A stretch of DNA of 64,000 bases from Drosophila pseudoobscura (taxonomy: Eukaryota; Arthropoda; Insecta; Diptera; Drosophilidae). The number at the start of each line of letters is the position of its first letter. Within the stretch, counting starts at the first letter, position 1. Shown one piece after another: positions 58,401-64,000 of this stretch. The stretch spans positions 47,259,869 through 47,323,868 of the forward strand of contig NC_046683.1 of the NCBI RefSeq assembly GCF_009870125.1, in the 5' to 3' direction. Below the pieces are notes generated by a model. That model did not search any database. It was not told the DNA's origin and was given only the letters and a program-made list of their open reading frames with translations. A program made the position numbers and the translations under genes.

Positions 58401-61400
58401 GCTGTGGCCAAATCCTTTGGCATGACATGTCAGAAAACTCAATTGGGCCAGGATGCCTGCTGCCTGCTGCCTCCTGCCTCCTGCTTGCGCTTAGTCACGG
58501 CCAGCGGACCGCATGTTTTCCGCCTTTTAAAGTGGGCGTCAGCCGTAGGAGTTTGTAATTATGTTATTAAGGTAACCCCAGCAGGGCAGCCGGGTAACCT
58601 CTATCTCCCTCCATCCCATCCCCATCTCCATCCATCGATGTATACATACTCGTACTCATACTCGTATCTGTAATTGGTCTTCGCTACCGTTCAGCATTTT
58701 TGATGGACGTGCTGGCACTTGAGAGCCCCGCGTTCCAGGGACAGGTGTGGCACGGGGGGGAAGGAGGGTGGTAAACAGAGAGAGAGAGACTCACCTGCGT
58801 CGTGGTCGGCGTCGATGTCTGGCCGAGATGGCTGCCCAGGTGATATGCAGCCGCTGTGGGACCGGGAGCGAAGTAACCGGGCGAAATGCCTGCAAGTGAA
58901 GCAAACAACCAGAGATGAGATGAGCCCGGCTCGATTCGGTTCGGTTCGGTTTGGGAAGTGAAAGAAAAAGAGTTTACAACAATTATCACTATGGATGGAG
59001 GCACAGTGGTGCCATGAGCGATGAAATGTGGGGAGTAAAATCGTTTCAAACATATTTTCTATTTATTAATTTGTATTTTTTACCCAGCTCCCTGGGTTAC
59101 CCTGGGTTAATTGAATGCTCAAATTAAGAATCTCTTGAAATGTGCATTCCTATGTGAAGTCTTGTGTTGACTTTTAGCCACTGTGCAATGGCTTCTTGGA
59201 GACTTGGACTGCTTCTTTGGCTCGTTTCTGTTGGACTTCACCTTGGTGTGTGTTTAAAATAATTGCCACTCGAAATATTTGCGCCCATTGTTCGGCCAAC
59301 TCTTTCATTTCTTTTAAATACAAATTTTTTCTTTCGGGGTCGCCATTTAATTGTACGCTGAATCAGCTATTTTACGTGGAAGATGAGTGCGGCCACAGAG
59401 AGAGTACGATCTGCGTATCCACCAATCTGATAGATACTCTCTGGACGGCACTCATTATCAATTGCCCTAAACGGTAGTCATCCAGCTGCTCTCTTGGCCT
59501 TTTATGGCCAAGTCGATAATTGCAGGCGCCGCTTATTGAAAAAACAACCAAATTTATTTCATTGATGGCGCTACGGGTTTGATTGAAAGAGTTGTTCGGC
59601 CCAGCCAAGACGAGCAATTAAATTTGCTTAGACAACAAAGTTTCACTATATCTGAAATCTGTATTTTCCACTCATTGAAAATTTGAAGTAGCGACGACTT
59701 CGGATGCCATGCCATCATCATTGTTATTATTATAATAGCGGATTAGGTATTTGCTCCATTGTTGTGGATCTCTTTTTTGTTTTGTAACCAAACGGAAGCT
59801 CCTATACAATTTTGTGGGATTTCTTGGGTTCTGGTCAAGTCTCAATTTAATGTTTAATGATTGGATATTATCTAAACATGAATACCTACATACGTGCATA
59901 AAATATCTTGCTTGTTCTTGAATTCCTTCATTTAAAGTATTTTATTTAGCAACAAAGCAAAACCAATTAAAGCCAATAATAATCCTCATAAAATTATAAA
60001 TTCAAATACATTCCTTATACGCTTACTGTCATCCCTTTCTTTCCCTTTCCCTTCCTTTTCTCTAATTTAATAAGAACGCATATTGCATATACATATGTAT
60101 ATCCAAAAATTAATATAATATATGTACAAGTGCATACATATGTTTAACTAAGTAATTCCACAGTTGGTTGAACTTTCTGGTCTCTAAGTCCATATCCTTT
60201 CCCTCTCCCATCCAATAAAGGGATGGAGTGCATTGATGGGGAAGCTCGAACAGACTAAATAGACTAATTCGGTTTATTTATTACGCATTTCCTACCATTT
60301 TTATTATCATTTCCGTTGGGCATAAATCATCCAGACCCAGAACAGGGCTCAGCTGAAAGGATCAGGCACAAACTTAGACCGAGAAAACTTGCGCCGAATC
60401 GTGAGGCCTACGACGGTGGCCAGGACGGGGTGAAAGACAAAAAAACGTGACAAATGCTAATTTAAAACCTCCAACCAACAACAGAAACTACAAACACCAC
60501 CCACAACTCCCCACTCTCCATTCATGAGCATGGAAAATCATGAATGGAAACTTATGCTCATGATGGTTCTTCCCTGTCCGGGTCTTCTGCTTCCTCCTCC
60601 TCACAACCCATCACTCGAATGAGTTGTTAAGCCAGGATGATGACTTCACAGTTTGTCAGTCAGCCAGTCAGATGGGTGGTTCCCGTTTCCACGCGGTTCT
60701 CTGGGTGGTGCTGCGGCTTTGACAGTGGTGTGGTTGGGGAGTGGGGTGTGGGGATAGTTTGTCATAGCACTGTTGGTTGGTACTGGTGGCTCCCCTCATA
60801 TCGTGTCACATTTGCATTTGTCTTGTGTCGAGAGCTCATAAAACTCGCTTATTATTTTCGCTTAGTTTTGTGCTTTGCTTGATGAATTTTCAAGGGTCAT
60901 TCTCAAGGGGTGCTTGTGGCATATGTAAATTGAGGAGAATTTATTCTGCTTTGAAATGAGTCGGTTGAAGATATTGATGGGCAGGATGGGGTTTTCGATA
61001 TGTGTTTCGTAGGTGAAGCTGAATTCAGAATATTTTTAGACTTAAACACACAATATGTTCGATGCTTGTTTTAACATTTTGGGAAATTGGAATTACATAT
61101 CAATTAAAAAGGGCATTTCATGGTGTCCCATTAAATGGCGTTGATTTTCTGAACAATTCGTACGTCTAAACATAAAAACATACCACACCATACCATAACA
61201 TACCAAAAAATGTTGTAAAAAATAAAAATGTTATAGAAACATTATAAATGTTATAGTACTTCAAACTTTGTGTAGCCATATCATCGGGTATATCTACTCT
61301 ATAGGCAAAAATCAAAAATCCTGTTAAAGGTCGTACATTTCCCTTTTCAACCCATCTATTTTAATGGATATCTACGTTGCAGATGTGGATTATAAATTAT

Positions 61401-61905
61401 GAAAGAGCGCAGAGACAAGCAATCGTGGTTTTGATATTTTTGTATAGGAAGTGATCTATTCATTCAGGCTTACAACCTAATTTTCTATCTTGTGCAAAGT
61501 ACAAAATGACTGCCGCATAGTGTAATATGTAGGTATATCTTAGCCGTTTTCGTTTGATCCAATCGAAAGCTTTCCTAATATTTGATAGGATATCTAAACC
61601 TCTAAGCTCTTAATTGATTTCTCATATAAATCTGATCCAAATTTACTCACCGGCACGTAACGCCTCCACGGGCACCGATGGATATGGCATCGGATATGGA
61701 TAACCGTCGCGTCTCAGGGCTTTGGGCTTTCGTCGCGGGCGGTACTTGTAGTCCGGATGCTCCTTCATGTGCATGGCCCTAAACAACGAATATCCTTAGA
61801 CATGGTGGGGGACTCTTCTCCGCATATCCAAAACTTACCTCAAACGTTTGGCCTCATCGATAAACGGACGTTTCTCCTCCTCAGTAAGTAACTTCCACTC
61901 TGCAC
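55477..61905 (-). CDS. Sox21a: Sox21a, SoxB-group HMG transcription factor (5' exon outside window)
   Basis: Four in-frame exons on the minus strand: 61905-61839 ([22 protein letters not shown]), 61778-61651 ([30 protein letters not shown]...), 58889-58795 (ISPGYFAPGPTAAAYHLGSHLG...) and 56097-55477 (ATLSGQMDKFALERSSYL... ending DFRRPLTVIF). All have GT-AG signals and matching phases. The first part of the HMG box ([11 protein letters not shown]...) was not found up to 64000 and must lie to the right. The region after the HMG box (KALRRDG...YPMPYPSV) resembles vertebrate SOX14/21. The last exon has poly-Gln, poly-Gly and Asn/Ser runs and a YAFDISKIYG segment. In melanogaster Sox21a acts in intestinal stem-cell differentiation. 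Next to Sox21b this marks the Dichaete SoxB cluster. Confidence 0.82.
56098..58794 (-). other. Sox21a intron before the last exon
   Basis: A 2.7 kb intron without other coding features. It contains a CAT/TCC-rich simple repeat at about 57005-57070 and a (CAAACC)-like tract near 56670-56700. Confidence 0.75.
58890..61650 (-). other. Sox21a internal intron
   Basis: A 2.8 kb intron, AT-rich in 59.6-60.2 kb and 61.0-61.6 kb. No embedded gene is supported. Confidence 0.75.
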
Positions 61906-64000
61906 CTGGAAGGGGATTTCATTCAAAATGGGGCTCGTTAATCCATTAGTTACATTTGGCTTAAGGGGAGGAGGGAACACTCAATGCTCTTGTCAAATTC
62001 TGGCAACAATTGAAGTGCACTCACGAGAAGCTGTCGAACATAAACATAATTCCCTACATGGGCTTGGGGCCAAAAACTTGTCTTGTCTGTGCAAGAAGGA
62101 TAACAACAACTAACAATGTCGTTGTCAGTTGTCTCTTGTCTCACTCTTAGCCCATCTCTCTCTACCTCTCTATACCTCTGCATCTGCATCTGCCTCTGCC
62201 TCTACCTCTATCTATCCGTCTCTTTTCCCACCATTGTTGGCAGCCTTTGGTTCCATTCGATTCAGACGAGCTTGTGTTAACCCCAGCAGGTGGTTTTGGG
62301 TTGCCGTTGCCGTTGCCTTCATCATTCCGAGTATTTCGGGTAGGGGTCGGTCGAGCACAGGGCCGATCCTCCTTGAGGGCGTTGGCCAGGATGTGTACAC
62401 ATAGATACACGTGCCATACACACACACACACACATATACACAGAGACACATAAGTGGCACATAGGGTAGCTTTTGGAGTCCTACGGAGCTTCTATCCCAG
62501 CTCCGGTACAGCCATTGTGTGTGTGTGGAAATTGCAAATGTTTTTAAGTTAATGTAAAACGTTATAATGACATGTGTCATATGATGTCTGAATTGAGGGA
62601 GTGGGCACAGGGCTGGGAGACGTCACAATAATATGTGACTTCCAGCCAGTTGGGGAGTCTGCAAATTTCAAAGAGATTGGGTGGTCGTGAAAGAGAGCTT
62701 AGGCTAAATTATGGTTGAATTCTGTTTTGAGAATATGTTACGAATAAAATCTCTTCGTTGTTGGATTTCAATTCAGGGTTTTATTGTTCGATGTTTTAAT
62801 GTAGAAAGTTAGGGGACGTGGTATAAGTAATAAACTACAAATAATGTGTCCAACTGTACATGCTCTACTACAGTTCTAGCTGGCCTTCAAAGGAGAACTC
62901 GGATATCCCTGTTAATGTTCGTGACAATCATATTGGAAAGTTGTATATATGTCCGAGTACATCCCATAGCTTTAATGTGTATGGATATTTGATGGTAAAA
63001 TGTGGGCATTAAGATCACTTAGTCAGACATGACCATTGAAAATAAATAAGCAGCTCTTGTATGTCTTAATATTTGGCAGGGCTAGAATTATTGCACGCTG
63101 TTAGTATTACTTTCGTGAATGGCATTTGCTTCCGACCTGTGTATATGTACATTGGACTTATCATCCGCTGTAATCTTCTAAACAATTGTAATTCCCTAAT
63201 CAGAAAAGAAAAACCAAGAAAATTGGGACATATTGTATATAAATTAGTTGATAAATTGCTGCTGAGCTGAATGCTGAGGGGGCTCTGTGGGTGGACAAGT
63301 CGCTAATTAGTTATAACGTGTAATTTTAGTGGCTTGTCATGCAGACACAAAGCAAGAATAATGCCACATACTCGTACTCGTACTCGTACGTGAATACATA
63401 GATGCACACATAGGAGATACAGCACACATTGTTGTGACAGGCACCCTTTATAGCCGAGAAGGAAACGAAACGAGTGTCAGACGCAGGCTTTGGCTGTGGC
63501 CCACACAGACCCACAACCAGTCAGATAAGGCAACAAAAACTATAACAATAGGCCCAATACAAAAGCTCAATTGTACAGCCAGAATCTCCTGACTCCCCTA
63601 GGCCACCCACTTATAATGGTAAAATACTAATTTATAGATACATTGACAGCGTCCCAGTCCACAGTCCCCAGTCCGCCGTCCAGGGCCAAGTGCCTTGTGC
63701 CCATCAAATGAGCAACTTCTCTGTGCTCTCCTTCTGTGGACGACACCTTCAAGAGAATGCCAGCCTGGGGATCGGAGAACAGGGAATGGGAACAGGGAAC
63801 AAGAGTAGAATGGTGCCCTGGACGTTATAATAAACAAGACAAGACACAACACAACACAAGCAGAGGAAGAGGCAGAGGCAGAGTCAGAGTCAGAGGGGAC
63901 GGACAGCAGGGAAAACATCTACAAGTTGAGCAGTTGAATAAACTACGAGTAAGCCCACAAAAGGATGACAATGACAATGTCTATGTTTGTCCAATGTCTA
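61906..64000. other. Sox21a 5' intron running off the window
   Basis: The acceptor at 61906 needs an upstream exon carrying the start of the HMG box, which is not visible, so this stretch is probably intron throughout. It contains a CTCTAC/CATCTG-rich tract (62150-62225), a short CA repeat (62418-62433) and a CTCGTA repeat (63368-63390). Confidence 0.55.
62418..62433. repeat. Short CA microsatellite
   Basis: AC dinucleotide run of about 16 bases in the Sox21a intron. Confidence 0.7.

Noticed and set aside
1-64000. CRISPR arrays, bacterial operons, phage or plasmid features
   Set aside because: The window is an insect chromosome with spliceosomal introns. The only regularly spaced repeats are microsatellites and the 3.3-4.0 kb tandem units.

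Overview
This is eukaryotic, intron-bearing insect DNA. It is almost certainly a Drosophila chromosome other than D. melanogaster itself, because the encoded proteins are close but not identical to melanogaster genes as I remember them. Peroxin 1, the FGF receptor breathless, Fat body protein 1, Sox21b and Sox21a together match the gene neighbourhood of melanogaster 70D on 3L (Muller element D). The exact species cannot be read from the window; an obscura-group fly, where this element is an X-chromosome arm, is a guess.

Left third (1-14.8 kb): Pex1 runs rightwards in nine coding exons. Its seventh intron is 7.5 kb long and holds the whole of breathless (btl) on the same strand, including a candidate core promoter and three TACGTG central midline elements. 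The last two Pex1 exons follow 147 bp after the btl stop. A hexamerin-like secreted protein gene starts 364 bp further on.

Middle (14.8-34 kb): about 9 kb of non-coding DNA is followed by Fbp1 on the minus strand, facing the hexamerin-like gene. Another 7 kb of non-coding DNA follows, with one DINE-1/Helitron-like element.

Right half (34-64 kb): two SoxB genes, Sox21b and Sox21a, both lie on the minus strand. The 5' HMG-box exon of Sox21a lies beyond the right edge. Their intergenic space has been invaded by a non-LTR retrotransposon remnant and then by a 3.3-4.0 kb unit present three times in direct tandem. Each unit carries an intact 369-codon BTBD9-like BTB-BACK gene on the minus strand. 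It also carries an LTR-like fragment with a tRNA-Lys-type primer-binding site, LINE debris (lost from the middle unit), a DINE-like terminus and a piece of apparently local flanking DNA. The three genes differ by only a few bases. This young triplication between two developmental regulators is the most unusual object in the window.
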